Origin: Dermacoccus nishinomiyaensis
GTDB lineage: Bacteria; Actinomycetota; Actinomycetes; Actinomycetales; Dermatophilaceae
Direction: 5' to 3'
Length of the DNA: 64,000 bases
Assembly (NCBI RefSeq): GCF_900447535.1
Contig: NZ_UFXX01000001.1
Coordinates: 124,001-188,000, forward strand
Part shown: positions 29,843 to 45,353 of the stretch, in pieces
Layout of the letters: the number at the start of each line of letters is the position of its first letter
How positions within the stretch are numbered: position 1 is the first letter of the stretch
Notes under the pieces: model-generated
What the model was told of the DNA's origin: nothing
The model's input: the letters and a program-made list of their open reading frames with translations, nothing else
Database searches by the model: none
Translations under genes and position numbers: made by a program

Positions 29843-30076
29843 TGATGAGTTGCCCCGAATGGGGCGGGAAACGAAAAGGGTTCCTGCTTCGTGTGGTGTG
29901 CGATGGTGTTTTGAGAACTCAACAGCGTGCCGATGTGATCATCGCCAAACATTTTAGTGGCACTTATGGAGTGTCGCGTGTTTTGGCTGAGTGATTAATG
30001 ATTGTACAGAACGACGATGACCCTTTTGGGGTTGTTGTTTGTCACCGTTTTTTCTCGGTCAGGGTAACAAATTTTT

Positions 30077-35117
<5,041 letters not shown>

Positions 35118-35159
35118 GAAACAATACACTCGCCATGATGGGTTGATATGTTTCATAGT

Positions 35160-35279
35160 GTTACGGTGGTTATAGCGAAGTGGGAAACGCCCGGTCACAT
35201 TCCGAACCCGGAAGCTAAGCCCTTCAGCGCCGATGGTACTGCACTCGGTAGGGTGTGGGAGAGTAGGACACCGCCGGAC
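35160..35279 (+). rRNA. rrf: 5S ribosomal RNA
   Basis: About 120 nt starting GTTACGGTGGTTATAGCG and ending with the complementary CACCGCCGGAC, so the terminal helix closes. Internal CGAACCCGGAAGCTAAG and GCCGATGGTACTGC are standard 5S sequence. It lies 86 nt after the 23S gene in the usual rrn order. Confidence 0.95.
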
Positions 35280-35289
35280 TTCTTCAACA

Positions 35290-35383
35290 GAAGGGTCCTT
35301 GATCTGATGAACGTCGTGTTCCTTGAAGCCCCCGACGGGTGGCTCGGAGCTTGAACAGTTCTTGGATCAAGGGCCCTTCTTTC
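35290..35383 (+). terminator. rrn operon terminator
   Basis: Arms 35290-35304 and 35365-35379 form a 15-bp stem with one G-U, followed by TTTC. The 60-nt loop folds further (GTTC with GAAC near 35318-35355). It begins 11 nt after the 5S gene. Confidence 0.75.
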
Positions 35384-35507
35384 ATGTATGCCCTGGCTGC
35401 GCAGCCGTGGTCGATGCCCTCGCTCCGTCGTAGCAATGGGTGCCGGCTCGCCCGAGGCGCCGCCCTCGTGCCACGATGTCTATTGCCCGTCCTGAGAAGA
35501 GGAAGAC

Positions 35508-36965
35508 ATGCCTGACGAGAACACCGAGAACACGCCAGAGCGTCGCGAACGCAGTTCGCGCTGGTCGCAGGGAGGTCGCGAGGCGGCCTCCGGCGAGCGT
35601 CGCCCGGCTCGTGACGACAGGGGTTCCCGTGAGCAGCGGGGTCGGTTCGAGCGCGACGATCGTCGCTCGTCAGGTCGCGACGAGCGAAGCAGCTATGGAC
35701 GGGGCAGCGACCGTCGTGACGACCGTAGAGGTGTCCGCCGCGATGAGCGTGGCTACGGTGGCCCGCGTCGGGACGACGAGCGGGGTCGTGACGATCGCCG
35801 TTCCTTCGGTCGTGACGATCGTGGGGGTTTCCGTCGGGACGACCGTGGCCGGGACGAGCGCAGCTATGACAGACCGCGTCGGGATGACGAGCGGGGTCGT
35901 GAGGATCGTGGGGGTTTCCGTCGTGATGACCGTGGCCGGGACGACCGCCGCTCGTCTGGGCGTGATGAGCGTGGTGGTTACGGACGCGGTTCGGATCGTC
36001 GTGACGAGCGGGGTGGCGGTTTCCGTCGGGATGACCGCAGCGAAAACCGTGGCGGGTTCACCGGCCGGGGGGACCGCGGTGCCGGCTGGTCGGACGAGCA
36101 GTCGTCGATTCGTGGCCCGCGCAGCTGGGACGCGAAGGCCGTGGGGGACGAGCGTCCCCGTCGCAAGCCGGAGCCGGTGCTGCCGGAGGACATCACGGGC
36201 TATGAGCTCGATAAGGCGGTTCGTCAGCAGCTGCGTACCCTGAGCAAGGAGAACGCCGAGGGCGTCGCCAAGCACCTCGTCGCTGCCGCCGAACTGCTGG
36301 ACGAGAACCCGGAGAAGGCGCTCGACCACGCGCAGCACGCCGTGAGCCGGGCCGGCCGGGTTCCGGCAGCGCGCGAGGCGCTCGGTCTGGTCCTCTACCG
36401 AACGGGCGAGTTCGCCGAGGCACTGCGTGAGTTCCGGACCGCGCGCCGGCTGTCCGGCTCCGACCACCTGCTGCCGTACATGGTCGACTGCGAGCGTGGC
36501 CTGGGGCGCTACGAGCGGGCCCTCGAGCTGGCGAACTCTCCGGAAGCGCAACGCCTCTCTGAGGCCGACAACATCGAGTTGGCCATCGTCGTCTCCGGCG
36601 TGCGCCGCGACATGGGACAGTCGCGGGCTGCCGTCGTCGGACTGCGCATTCCCGCCCTGCAGAAGGCGACGACGCAGCCCTGGGCCGCTCGTCTGTTCTA
36701 CGCGTATGCTGACGCGCTGCTCGACCTGGGTGAGCGGGAGGAAGCGCGGGCGTGGTTCGTCAAGGCCGACGCGGCCGACCGTGATGGCGAGACGGACGCC
36801 GCCGACCGCATCGACCAGATCGACGGCTTCGAGCTGACCGACCTCGCGCCGGAGGACGAGCAGGACGTCGACCCGCGTCTCGCCGAGCTCGACCTGAGCG
36901 CGTTCGGCGCCGTACCGCCGAACGAACCGTCAGCGTCGGTCGGGGAACAGGACCCCCGTGACTGA
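35508..36965 (+). CDS. TPR protein with Arg/Asp-rich disordered N-terminal region
   Basis: A 485-aa protein of two unlike halves. Residues about 20-205 are a low-complexity repeat of units such as RRDDRG, RDERS, DDERGR and GGFRRDD, with high Arg, Asp and Gly, certainly disordered. Residues about 215-470 look like TPR-like helical repeats (LDHAQHAVSRAGRVPAAREA; GEFAEALREFRTARRLSG). It corresponds by position to Rv1691 of M. tuberculosis. Function is unknown; charged RG/RD repeats often bind RNA or drive condensation, and it sits directly behind an rrn operon, but that link is speculation. RBS AGAGG precedes the ATG. The frame at 35440-36243 is an out-of-frame shadow of the repeats. Confidence 0.9.
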   Translation: MPDENTENTPERRERSSRWSQGGREAASGERRPARDDRGSREQRGRFERDDRRSSGRDERSSYGRGSDRRDDRRGVRRDERGYGGPRRDDERGRDDRRSFGRDDRGGFRRDDRGRDERSYDRPRRDDERGREDRGGFRRDDRGRDDRRSSGRDERGGYGRGSDRRDERGGGFRRDDRSENRGGFTGRGDRGAGWSDEQSSIRGPRSWDAKAVGDERPRRKPEPVLPEDITGYELDKAVRQQLRTLSKENAEGVAKHLVAAAELLDENPEKALDHAQHAVSRAGRVPAAREALGLVLYRTGEFAEALREFRTARRLSGSDHLLPYMVDCERGLGRYERALELANSPEAQRLSEADNIELAIVVSGVRRDMGQSRAAVVGLRIPALQKATTQPWAARLFYAYADALLDLGEREEARAWFVKADAADRDGETDAADRIDQIDGFELTDLAPEDEQDVDPRLAELDLSAFGAVPPNEPSASVGEQDPRD

Positions 36966-37923
36966 AGGCCTGCTCGACCGGTACGACGGCATCGTCTGCG
37001 ACCTCGACGGCGTCGTCTACGCAGGGCCCGACGCCATCCCGCATGCCATCGCGAGCCTCCAGAGCACGCGCGAACATGGGACGCGCGTCGTCTACGCGAC
37101 GAACAACGCCTCGCGTCCCCCGTCGGCCGTCGCGGCGCATCTGCGTGAGCTCGGGCTGCGTCTGGACGACGAGGACGTCGTCAATTCGTCGATGGCGGCA
37201 GCGCACGTGCTGCGCGAGAGTGGCGCGCAGGTGCGTATCGTCCTGCCGATCGGCGGGGAGGGCGTTGCCCGAGCGCTGAGGGGGGCCGGTTTCGTCTGCG
37301 TCGGCGACGACGATGCAGGTGCAGGGACCGGCGACATCGATGCCGTCGTCCAGGGCTACGGGCCGGATGTCCGTGCGACGGACCTCGCGGCCGCAGCGCA
37401 CGCCGTCAACGGTGGTGCGCGCTGGGTCGCGACGAACACTGACCTGACCTTGCCGACCGAGAAAGGGATCGCACCCGGCAACGGCTCGCTCGTCCAGGCC
37501 GTCCGCAATGCGGTGGCGGTCGATCCCGAAGTGGCCGGCAAGCCCATGCCCGTCATGTACGACATGGCGAGTGAGCGCATCGGCGCGGCCGACGCGTCGC
37601 GCGTCCTTGCTGTCGGCGATCGGCTCGAGACGGATATCGAAGGCGCGACCCGCGGCGGGTACGACAGCGTGCTCGTGCTCACCGGTGTTCACGGCCTCGC
37701 GGACGCAGCCGCGGCACCGAAGGAGCGTCGCCCGACGTACGTGCTCGCGGATCTGCGCGGGTTGACGCAGCCGTACGAGGTCGAGACTGCCGGGGAATGC
37801 GGCCCGGGTGCGAGCGTCGCGCGCGTGCGCGGTCTGCTGACGTCCCTGTGGGAGCGCGTCGATGCGGGAGACCTCTCCGCCGAGGACGCGGCGCGCGAGA
37901 TGCGTCAGGCGTGCGGGTCATGA
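36958..37923 (+). CDS. HAD-superfamily class IIA phosphatase (NagD-like)
   Basis: A 321-aa predicted phosphatase. The four HAD motifs are visible: nucleophile CDLDGVVYAGP near residue 13, YATNNAS, a Lys in the KPMPVMYDMA region, and GDRLETDIEGA. The family includes NagD and phosphoglycolate/glycerol-phosphate phosphatases; the substrate here is not known (the mycobacterial relative is at Rv1692). A C-terminal extension of about 50 residues follows the core. The GTG start overlaps the TPR gene by 8 nt, and its stop overlaps the next gene. Confidence 0.92.
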   Translation: MTEGLLDRYDGIVCDLDGVVYAGPDAIPHAIASLQSTREHGTRVVYATNNASRPPSAVAAHLRELGLRLDDEDVVNSSMAAAHVLRESGAQVRIVLPIGGEGVARALRGAGFVCVGDDDAGAGTGDIDAVVQGYGPDVRATDLAAAAHAVNGGARWVATNTDLTLPTEKGIAPGNGSLVQAVRNAVAVDPEVAGKPMPVMYDMASERIGAADASRVLAVGDRLETDIEGATRGGYDSVLVLTGVHGLADAAAAPKERRPTYVLADLRGLTQPYEVETAGECGPGASVARVRGLLTSLWERVDAGDLSAEDAAREMRQACGS

Positions 37924-38212
37924 ACGTCGGGGTGCCCAGCCCGGTTGAGCTCGCCCAGCGGGCCGAGGGCCGTCGTGTGATCGCCGGGGACGGCCCGGTC
38001 GGTGACACAGAGCTGGACGATGCCGTGAGCCGCCTGCGCGAGAGCGTCGATGCGATGGCCGGCAAGTCGACGGGCGGCAATGGGTCGGTCGGCAGAGTGT
38101 CGAATGACAGCGGGTCCGAAAGCTGTGGGCCCGACGTCGACGCCGCCGACGTCATCGCTCGTGCACACGACGTCCATGAGAGCTTGCAGCGACGCCTCGA
38201 ACAGGCCCAGGC

Positions 38213-38216
<4 letters not shown>
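37920..38216 (+). CDS. small hypothetical protein between HAD and tlyA
   Basis: A 98-aa hydrophilic protein with no membrane segment and no domain I recognise. Its middle (residues about 40-70) is Gly/Ser-rich, while the two ends look helical, the C-terminus reading VHESLQRRLEQAQA. Overlaps of 4 nt on both sides (ATGA) tie it to the HAD gene and tlyA, and a short gene in this place also occurs in M. tuberculosis (Rv1693). Conservation of position is the main reason to believe it is real. Confidence 0.75.
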
Positions 38217-39030
<814 letters not shown>

Positions 39031-39031
<1 letters not shown>

Positions 39032-39939
39032 TGAACCGCCGCGTCCTGCTCATCGGCCACCCGCGCCGGCCCGAGGCCTACGAGGTCGCCGAGCGACTCG
39101 TCGAAGGGCTGACGGCCGCCGGGATCGAGGTCGCGGGCATCGCCGACGAGCTGGCGGCCTTCGGGATCGCGCAGCGGCCGGGCGTCGTCACCGTCGCGCC
39201 GGAGGAAGCCGGGGTGGCGTGCGAGCTCGCCGTCGTCCTGGGCGGTGACGGCACGATCCTGCGCGCCGCCGAACTGTCGCGCGACTGCGGGGTGCCGCTG
39301 CTCGGCATCAATCTCGGCCACGTCGGGTTTCTCGCCGAGGCGGAGAAGGAGGACGTCGAGCGGATCGTCGCCTGCGTGCGTGAGCGCTCGTGGATCGTCG
39401 AGACCCGCGCGACGCTCGAGGTCGTCGCGACCGACGGGCGCGGTGAGGTGGAACTGCACCGCGGGTGGGCGCTCAACGAGGCGAGCATCGAGAAGGCCGC
39501 ACGAGAGCGCATGCTCGAACTGACCGTCGAGATCGACGGCCGTCCCCTCGCGTCCTGGGGCGCTGACGGCGTCGTCATCGCGACGCCGACGGGGTCGACG
39601 GCCTATGCCTTCAGCGCGGGAGGACCGGTCGTGTGGCCGGACACCGAGGCCATCCTCCTCGTGCCGATCTCGGCGCATGCGCTGTTCGCGCGCCCGCTCG
39701 TGCTGGGGCCGCGCGCGCAACTTGCCGTCGAACTCGTGCCCGGTGCGCAGGGGCGCGCCGTGCTGTGGTGTGACGGGCGGCGCCCGTTCGATCTGCCCGA
39801 CGGCGCCCGTGTCGAGGTGCACGCGAGCGACAAGCCCGTCACGCTGGCGCGCCTGAGCACCGCGCCGTTCACGGATCGTCTCGTGCGCAAGTTCGACCTG
39901 TCGGTCGAGGGCTGGCGCGGCACGCGACGCGCGCATTGA
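39031..39939 (+). CDS. nadK: NAD kinase
   Basis: A 302-aa ATP- or polyphosphate-dependent kinase making NADP+ from NAD+. The GGDG motif (VVLGGDGTILRAAE), NLGHVGFLAE, the NE/D region WALNEASIEK and the C-terminal GVVIATPTGSTAYAFSAGGP are intact. The ATG shares one base with the tlyA stop; GAAGGAG lies 9 nt upstream inside tlyA. The order tlyA-nadK-recN is widely conserved in actinobacteria. Confidence 0.97.
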
Positions 39940-39993
39940 AAAGTTCATCTGTTCGTAAGCGTGTTCGAATCACCATTCGTCGCGTCGTGCCCC

Positions 39994-39999
39994 TAGGGT
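39994..39999 (+). promoter_or_regulatory. -10 box of recN, leaderless type
   Basis: TAGGGT ends 7 nt before the GTG at 40007, with no ribosome-binding site between. recN therefore likely has its own promoter even though it lies close behind nadK. Confidence 0.55.
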
Positions 40000-40006
40000 G
40001 GGAAGC

Positions 40007-41749
40007 GTGCTGAGGGAAATCCGGATTCGCAACATGGGTGTCATCGCCGACGCGACGCTCGAACTCAGCCCGGGGCTCAACGTGGTCACGGGCGAGACGG
40101 GCGCGGGTAAGACGATGGTCGTCAGCGGTCTCGGGCTGCTGCTCGGTGAGCGTGCTGACGCCGATCGGGTGCGCACGGGGGAGAAGTCGGCGCTCGTCGA
40201 GGGGTTCCTCGACGTGCCGGGCGAGCATGTGAGCGCGGCCGCGCTGGCCGATGAGTTCGACTTGGAGGCGGGCGACGAGGTGATCCTCAGCCGCTCGGTA
40301 GCCGCGACGGGGCGTTCGCGTGCGCAGGTGGCCGGGCGCAGTGTCCCCGCAGGCGTGCTGGCGCGCATCGGGCATGAGCTGGTCGCGGTGCACGGGCAGG
40401 CCGACCAATGGCGGCTCAAGCAGCCCGAGGAGCACCGTCAGATCCTCGACGCGTTCGCAGGCCCCGAACTCTCGGAGGTGGCGCAGCGCTACCGCGACGG
40501 GTATGTGAGGCTGAAGGCGCTGCGGGCCGAGCGGCGCGAGTTGACGCTCAAGGCGCAGGAGCGCGCGCAGCGGCTCACGATGCTCGAGGCTGGGATCGCG
40601 CGCATCGACGAGATCGAGCCGATCGAGGGTGAGGACGTCGAACTCGCGGCGGAGAGTGAGCGGCTCACGCATGCCGAGGATCTCCTGGCCGCCTCGCGTG
40701 GTGCGGGTGCGGCCCTGGCCGGCGACGAGTTGTCGCCCGACGAGCCGAATGCGCTGGCGCTCATGGCTGCTGCGCGCAGTGGGCTCGAGTCGGGTGTGAC
40801 GCTGGACGCCGACCTCGCACCGTTCATCGAGCGGTTGCGGGAGGTGCAGACGCTCACGGCCGACCTCGCCGCGGACGTGGCGCAGTACGCGGCCGCCATC
40901 GACATGGATCCGCAGCGGTTGCAGGAGGTGCATCAGCGGCGCGCCGCCATCACCCAGCTGCTCAAGGCGTACGGGCCCGAACTCGACGACGTGCTCACGT
41001 GGCGTGAACAGGCCGGGCGTGAGGCGCAGGAGCTCGCCGGCTCGGACGATCGCATCGCCGCGATCGACGCCGAGGTCGCGGGGCTCACGCCGAAGGTCGG
41101 GGCTGATGCTCTCGCGCTGCACGATCTGCGTCGATCCGCGGCCGAGCGACTGGGTGAGGCTGTCACGCAGGAGCTGCATCACCTCGCGATGGGCTCGGCT
41201 CGCCTCGTCGTCGAGGTCTCGATCGCCGAAGCCGACAAGGGCCTCGAGTTGCCCGACGGGCGCCTCGTCAAACCCTCGGAGCACGGCATCGACGACGTCA
41301 CGATCCTGCTGTCGGCCAACCGCGGCATGGATCCGAAGCCGGTGACGAAGGCCGCCTCCGGTGGTGAGCTGTCGCGCGTCATGCTCGCCCTCGAGGTGGT
41401 GACCTCGACGGGCAGCGTGCCCACGTTCGTGTTCGACGAGGTGGACGCCGGCGTCGGGGGCGAGGCGGCGCACGACATCGGCGCGCGCCTGGCGCGGCTC
41501 GCGCAGAGCGCGCAGGTCATCGTCGTGACGCACCTGGCGCAGGTCGCGGCGTACGCCGACAACCACCTCGTCGTCCACAAATCGCATGACGGCGCCGTCA
41601 CCGAGAGCGGCGTCGCCGCCGTCACGGGTGACGCGCGCGTCACCGAGATCGCGCGCATGCTGGGTGGCGACACGACAAGCGCGGTCGCGCGCGAGCACGC
41701 CGAATCCCTGCTGGCGGCGGCCGGCGCGTCACAGAAGTCGAGCGCATGA
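40007..41749 (+). CDS. recN: DNA repair protein RecN
   Basis: A 580-aa SMC-like ATPase acting in double-strand-break repair. Walker A GETGAGKT is near residue 35; a long coiled-coil arm runs from about 150 to 370; the ABC signature ASGGELSR and Walker [12 protein letters not shown] lie in the C-terminal head, followed by the VTHLAQVAA switch. The GTG at 40007 is preferred to the GTG at 39998 because it follows the -10 box as a leaderless start and gives the usual [14 protein letters not shown]-terminus. Confidence 0.95.
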   Translation: MLREIRIRNMGVIADATLELSPGLNVVTGETGAGKTMVVSGLGLLLGERADADRVRTGEKSALVEGFLDVPGEHVSAAALADEFDLEAGDEVILSRSVAATGRSRAQVAGRSVPAGVLARIGHELVAVHGQADQWRLKQPEEHRQILDAFAGPELSEVAQRYRDGYVRLKALRAERRELTLKAQERAQRLTMLEAGIARIDEIEPIEGEDVELAAESERLTHAEDLLAASRGAGAALAGDELSPDEPNALALMAAARSGLESGVTLDADLAPFIERLREVQTLTADLAADVAQYAAAIDMDPQRLQEVHQRRAAITQLLKAYGPELDDVLTWREQAGREAQELAGSDDRIAAIDAEVAGLTPKVGADALALHDLRRSAAERLGEAVTQELHHLAMGSARLVVEVSIAEADKGLELPDGRLVKPSEHGIDDVTILLSANRGMDPKPVTKAASGGELSRVMLALEVVTSTGSVPTFVFDEVDAGVGGEAAHDIGARLARLAQSAQVIVVTHLAQVAAYADNHLVVHKSHDGAVTESGVAAVTGDARVTEIARMLGGDTTSAVAREHAESLLAAAGASQKSSA

Positions 41750-41825
41750 ACGTTCTCTGGGTTCACATCCATCGTGCGGCAGCCCTGTCGCCCGAACACC
41801 TCTCGATGAAGTACGCTGGCATTCC

Positions 41826-43466
41826 GTGGTGGATCAGACGACGAAGCATATTTTTGTCACCGGAGGCGTGGCCTCCTCCCTCGGAAAGGGCCTCTCGGCA
41901 TCCAGTCTCGGCCGTTTGCTGCGTTCGCGCGGCCTGCGCGTCACGATGCAGAAGCTCGACCCCTACTTGAACGTTGACCCGGGAACGATGAACCCGTTCC
42001 AGCACGGTGAGGTGTTCGTCACCGAAGACGGCGCGGAGACCGACCTCGACATCGGTCACTACGAGCGATTCCTCGACGTCAACCTGCACGGGCGCGCCAA
42101 CGTCACGACCGGCCAGGTGTACTCCGATGTCATCGCACGCGAGCGTCGCGGGGAATACCTCGGTGACACGGTGCAGGTCATCCCACACATCACGAACGAG
42201 ATCGTCGAGCGCATGCGCGCCGAGGCGAACAGCGACGACGCACCCGACATCATCATCACCGAGATCGGTGGCACGGTCGGCGACATCGAGTCCTTGCCGT
42301 TCCTCGAGGCCGCACGCCAGGTGCGCCACAACGTGGGGCGCGACAACGTCTTCTTCCTCCACGTCTCGCTCGTGCCGTACATCGGCCCCAGCGGTGAGCT
42401 GAAGACGAAGCCGACGCAGCACTCCGTCGCTGCACTGCGTCAGGTCGGCATCCAGCCCGACGGGCTCATCCTGCGCGCCGATCGCGAGATCCCCGAGCCG
42501 ATCAAGCGCAAGATCTCGCTCATGTGCGACGTCGACTCCGAGGCCGTCGCGGCCGCCGTCGACGCGCCGAGCATCTACGACATCCCGCGCGTGCTGCACT
42601 CCGAGGGGCTCGACGCGTACGTCATCCGCCGCCTTGGACTGCCGTTCCGTGACGTCGACTGGGCCCAGTGGGACAAGCTCCTCGACCACGTCCACCGTCC
42701 GGCGCACGAGGTCGAGATCGCCCTCGTCGGCAAGTACATCGACCTGCCCGACGCCTACCTTTCGATCACCGAGGCGATGCGCGCCGGCGGTTTCCATCAC
42801 GACACGAAGGTGAAGATCCGCTGGGTCGCCTCCGACACCTGCACGAGCGACGCGGGCGCGAAGAAGGCGCTGTCGGGTGTCGACGCGGTGCTCGTGCCCG
42901 GCGGGTTCGGCGTGCGCGGCATCGAGGGCAAGCTCGGCGCGCTGAAGTGGGCCCGTGAGAACAAGGTGCCGACGCTCGGCATCTGCCTCGGCCTGCAGTG
43001 CATGGTCATCGAGTACGCGCGCAACGTCGCGGGCATCGCTGACGCGTCAAGCTCCGAGTTCGACCCCGAGACGTCACACCCCGTCATCGCGACGATGGAG
43101 GAGCAGAAGTCGTTCGTCGAGGGCGCCGGCGACCTCGGTGGCACGATGCGCCTCGGCGCCTACCCGGCGAAGTTGCTCGACGGCTCGGTCGTGGCGAACG
43201 CCTACGGCACGACGGAGGTGAGCGAGCGTCACCGTCACCGCTACGAGGTGAACAATGACTACCTCGAGCAGGTCAGCGACGCTGGCCTCGTCGTCTCGGG
43301 TACGCACCCCGAGCTCGGGCTCGTCGAGTTCGTCGAACTGCCGAAGGACGTCCACCCGTACTACGTCTCGACGCAGGCTCATCCGGAGTTCAAGTCGCGA
43401 CCGCACCGCGCGCACCCGCTGTTCGCGGGGCTCGTCCAGGCCGCGCTGGAGCGACCGAGCAAGTGA
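41826..43466 (+). CDS. pyrG: CTP synthase
   Basis: A 546-aa enzyme converting UTP to CTP with ATP and glutamine. The synthetase domain (residues 1 to about 275) starts with [17 protein letters not shown] and contains [17 protein letters not shown]; the glutaminase domain has the nucleophile in [10 protein letters not shown] and the His-Glu pair in [10 protein letters not shown]. Two adjacent GTG codons (41826, 41829) are possible starts; TACGCT (41812-41817) lies 8 nt upstream and suggests a leaderless message. The two genes that separate recN and pyrG in mycobacteria (Rv1697-Rv1698) are missing. Confidence 0.97.
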   Translation: MVDQTTKHIFVTGGVASSLGKGLSASSLGRLLRSRGLRVTMQKLDPYLNVDPGTMNPFQHGEVFVTEDGAETDLDIGHYERFLDVNLHGRANVTTGQVYSDVIARERRGEYLGDTVQVIPHITNEIVERMRAEANSDDAPDIIITEIGGTVGDIESLPFLEAARQVRHNVGRDNVFFLHVSLVPYIGPSGELKTKPTQHSVAALRQVGIQPDGLILRADREIPEPIKRKISLMCDVDSEAVAAAVDAPSIYDIPRVLHSEGLDAYVIRRLGLPFRDVDWAQWDKLLDHVHRPAHEVEIALVGKYIDLPDAYLSITEAMRAGGFHHDTKVKIRWVASDTCTSDAGAKKALSGVDAVLVPGGFGVRGIEGKLGALKWARENKVPTLGICLGLQCMVIEYARNVAGIADASSSEFDPETSHPVIATMEEQKSFVEGAGDLGGTMRLGAYPAKLLDGSVVANAYGTTEVSERHRHRYEVNNDYLEQVSDAGLVVSGTHPELGLVEFVELPKDVHPYYVSTQAHPEFKSRPHRAHPLFAGLVQAALERPSK

Positions 43467-43504
43467 CGACGTGCGGCTGCTGTTCGGGCCGCGTGTCATG
43501 AATC

Positions 43505-43550
43505 GAGGAGGGCGATGCCGGAGACGGCGCCGCCCTCCTCGGCGTTTCTT
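43505..43550 (+). terminator. terminator of pyrG
   Basis: Arms 43505-43514 and 43531-43540 form a perfect 10-bp stem with a 16-nt loop, followed by a short T-rich stretch (TTTCTT, 43545-43550). Located 38 nt after pyrG. Confidence 0.65.
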
Positions 43551-43619
43551 GGGACGTCGGCCTGCGACGTAGCGGCCGGGCGCGACCGGGTGCCAGTCCG
43601 GTGTGTCAGGATCGGTGGC

Positions 43620-44294
43620 ATGACTTCCATGCACCCCACGATCACCCCCAGCGAACTCGTCGACGACTACACCCCCGCGCCCGTCGTGCGCAGCGACGTC
43701 GTCTACGAGGGATGGGTCTGGGACGTCGTCCAGGAGGAAGCCGATCTCGGCGATGCCGGGCGCGTCACCCGTGACTTCGTCCGCCATCCGGGCGCCGTCG
43801 CCGTCCTCGCGATGCGCGGCGAACCCGGCGCCGAGGAGGTGCTCGTCATTCGCCAGTACCGGCACCCCATCGGTGCGCAGGAGTGGGAGATCCCGGCGGG
43901 GCTGCTCGACGTCGACGGCGAGCTGCCGCACGAGGCGGCGCTGCGTGAGCTCTACGAAGAGGCCGACCTGCGCGCCGGGCGTCTCGACCTGCTCATCGAC
44001 TACGCCTCGTCACCGGGCGGGCTCTCGGAGCAGCTTCGCGTCTTCCTCGCCCGCGACCTCACCGACGTGTCGGAAGATGACCGGTTCGAGCGCGAGGAGG
44101 AAGAACTCGACATGCCGACCGGCTGGGCTCGCCTCGACGACGTCGTCGACGCAGCGCTCGCCGGGCGCCTCCACAACCCGGCGCTGCTCATGTCATGCCT
44201 CGCGGCTCGCGCGGCGCGCGACGCGGGCTGGGCACCGTTGCGCGCCCCCGACACCCCGTGGTCGGTGCACCCCGCCTTTGCTCCGAAGCAGTAG
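43620..44294 (+). CDS. NUDIX hydrolase (ADP-ribose pyrophosphatase type)
   Basis: A 224-aa protein, probably hydrolysing ADP-ribose to AMP and ribose 5-phosphate. The Nudix box spans GLLDVDGELPHEAALRELYE and the following EADL; the metal-binding RELYEE core is intact, while the last Gly of the consensus is Asp. EWEIPAGLL upstream and SPGGLSEQ downstream fit the ADPRase subfamily. It corresponds to Rv1700, which also follows pyrG. A CAGGAT box 7 nt before the ATG may give a leaderless start. The gene converges with the asparaginase gene, with only 4 nt between the stops. Confidence 0.9.
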   Translation: MTSMHPTITPSELVDDYTPAPVVRSDVVYEGWVWDVVQEEADLGDAGRVTRDFVRHPGAVAVLAMRGEPGAEEVLVIRQYRHPIGAQEWEIPAGLLDVDGELPHEAALRELYEEADLRAGRLDLLIDYASSPGGLSEQLRVFLARDLTDVSEDDRFEREEEELDMPTGWARLDDVVDAALAGRLHNPALLMSCLAARAARDAGWAPLRAPDTPWSVHPAFAPKQ

Positions 44295-44298
44295 CGGG

Positions 44299-45279
44299 TC
44301 AGCGGTAGCCGCCGCGGCGGCGCACCTCGGCGGCGATGCTCTCGCGTGACGCCCCGGTGGCCAGCATCGTCATGACGAGCAATCGCACCTGCACGGCGCG
44401 CAGGTAGCCACCCATGACGACGCCGCGGCGCTGGAGGTCGACCTCCGCGCCGACCGCACCGTACGTCTCGACGAGCGCCGGGCCCGAGAAGGTCCGGCTC
44501 GTCATGATGACGGGAATGCGGGCCGCGATGTGTCCGACGCTCTCGGCCCACCACCCGGGCACGTGCCCGGCTCCGAGGCCGGCGATGACGAGCGCGTCGG
44601 CGCCCGCGCTCACGGCGTCGAGCGCCCGCGCCGACTGCCCGAGTGCCACCGTCAGGACGGGCACCTCGGCGTCGACGGCGTCAGGCCGGGGGAGGGCCGG
44701 CAGTCGCGCGGGGCGGTGGAAGAGGTGGGTACGACCTTCGAGGACGCGCCCGATCGGGCCGCAGTCGGGGGAGACGAACGTCGTGAGCGATGACGTGTCG
44801 CCCTTCGTCACCGAGCGCGCCGCGTGGATCTCATCGGCGAACACGGCGACGACGCCCAGCCCACGCGCGGCGTCGCTCGCGGCGACGCGGATCGCGGCGA
44901 GCATGTTGGCGGCTCCGTCGGCCCCGGCCATCGTCGGGTTGCGCATCGCGCCCGTGACGGCGAACGCGCGCCCGTCGTCCCAGAGCAGGTCGAGCAGGTA
45001 GGCGCTCTCCTCGAGCGTATCGGTGCCCTGGACGAGGACGAACCCGTCGGCGTCGGAGGCACTCGCGCGCTGCAGCACCTCGAGCAAGTGCGCCGGGGTG
45101 AGCGAACCGCTCTGTTCGCGCGCGATCGTCTCGCCGGTGAGGTCGACGTCAGCTGCGTCGAGGCCGGGGACAGCGGCGATGAGGTCGTCGGCGCCGAGCG
45201 TGGGGCGCACTCCGGCGCCGTCATCGGAGGACATGGAGATGGTTCCGCCGAGGAAGTACATCGCGATCCGCTTCGTCAT
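44299..45279 (-). CDS. L-asparaginase
   Basis: A 326-aa enzyme hydrolysing asparagine to aspartate and ammonia. Both catalytic threonine motifs are present: FLGGTISM near the N-terminus and VLVQGTDTLEESA about residue 85. No signal peptide is seen, so it is probably cytoplasmic. The ATG at 45279 begins the family N-terminus (MTKRIAMYFLGGT) and follows a minus-strand TAACCT box (45287-45292) by 7 nt, a leaderless layout. The open frame extends upstream to 45375, but overlaps the promoter and the next gene. Confidence 0.92.
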   Translation of the reverse strand: MTKRIAMYFLGGTISMSSDDGAGVRPTLGADDLIAAVPGLDAADVDLTGETIAREQSGSLTPAHLLEVLQRASASDADGFVLVQGTDTLEESAYLLDLLWDDGRAFAVTGAMRNPTMAGADGAANMLAAIRVAASDAARGLGVVAVFADEIHAARSVTKGDTSSLTTFVSPDCGPIGRVLEGRTHLFHRPARLPALPRPDAVDAEVPVLTVALGQSARALDAVSAGADALVIAGLGAGHVPGWWAESVGHIAARIPVIMTSRTFSGPALVETYGAVGAEVDLQRRGVVMGGYLRAVQVRLLVMTMLATGASRESIAAEVRRRGGYR

Positions 45280-45353
45280 GGCGCACAGGTTATCGTCGTG
45301 CCAACGAACCGCCGCGCGCCGATCGCTGCGCGAGCCCGTCACCGAGGAGACCC

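Larger units (their letters stand above)
29591..30076 (+). other. upstream region of the rrn operon (no gene)
   Basis: 486 nt without a supported coding region, between tyrS and the 16S gene. It holds two well-spaced promoters (29672-29700 and 29814-29842), a TTTTGAGAACTCAACAG stretch at 29910-29926 of the kind found in actinobacterial rrn leaders near the boxA antitermination element, and the left arm of a possible 16S processing stem (TGATCATCG, 29936-29944). The last 100 nt are T-rich, unlike the GC-rich surroundings. Confidence 0.75.

Noticed and set aside
35440-36243. 267-codon plus-strand frame over the Arg/Asp repeat
   Set aside because: Out-of-frame reading of the repetitive DNA in the TPR gene; Val/Thr/Ser-rich and without a ribosome-binding site.
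39940-40006. Possible SOS box before recN (TTCG/GTTCGAA words)
   Set aside because: No TCGAAC-N4-GTTCGA palindrome can be formed; only half-sites are present.
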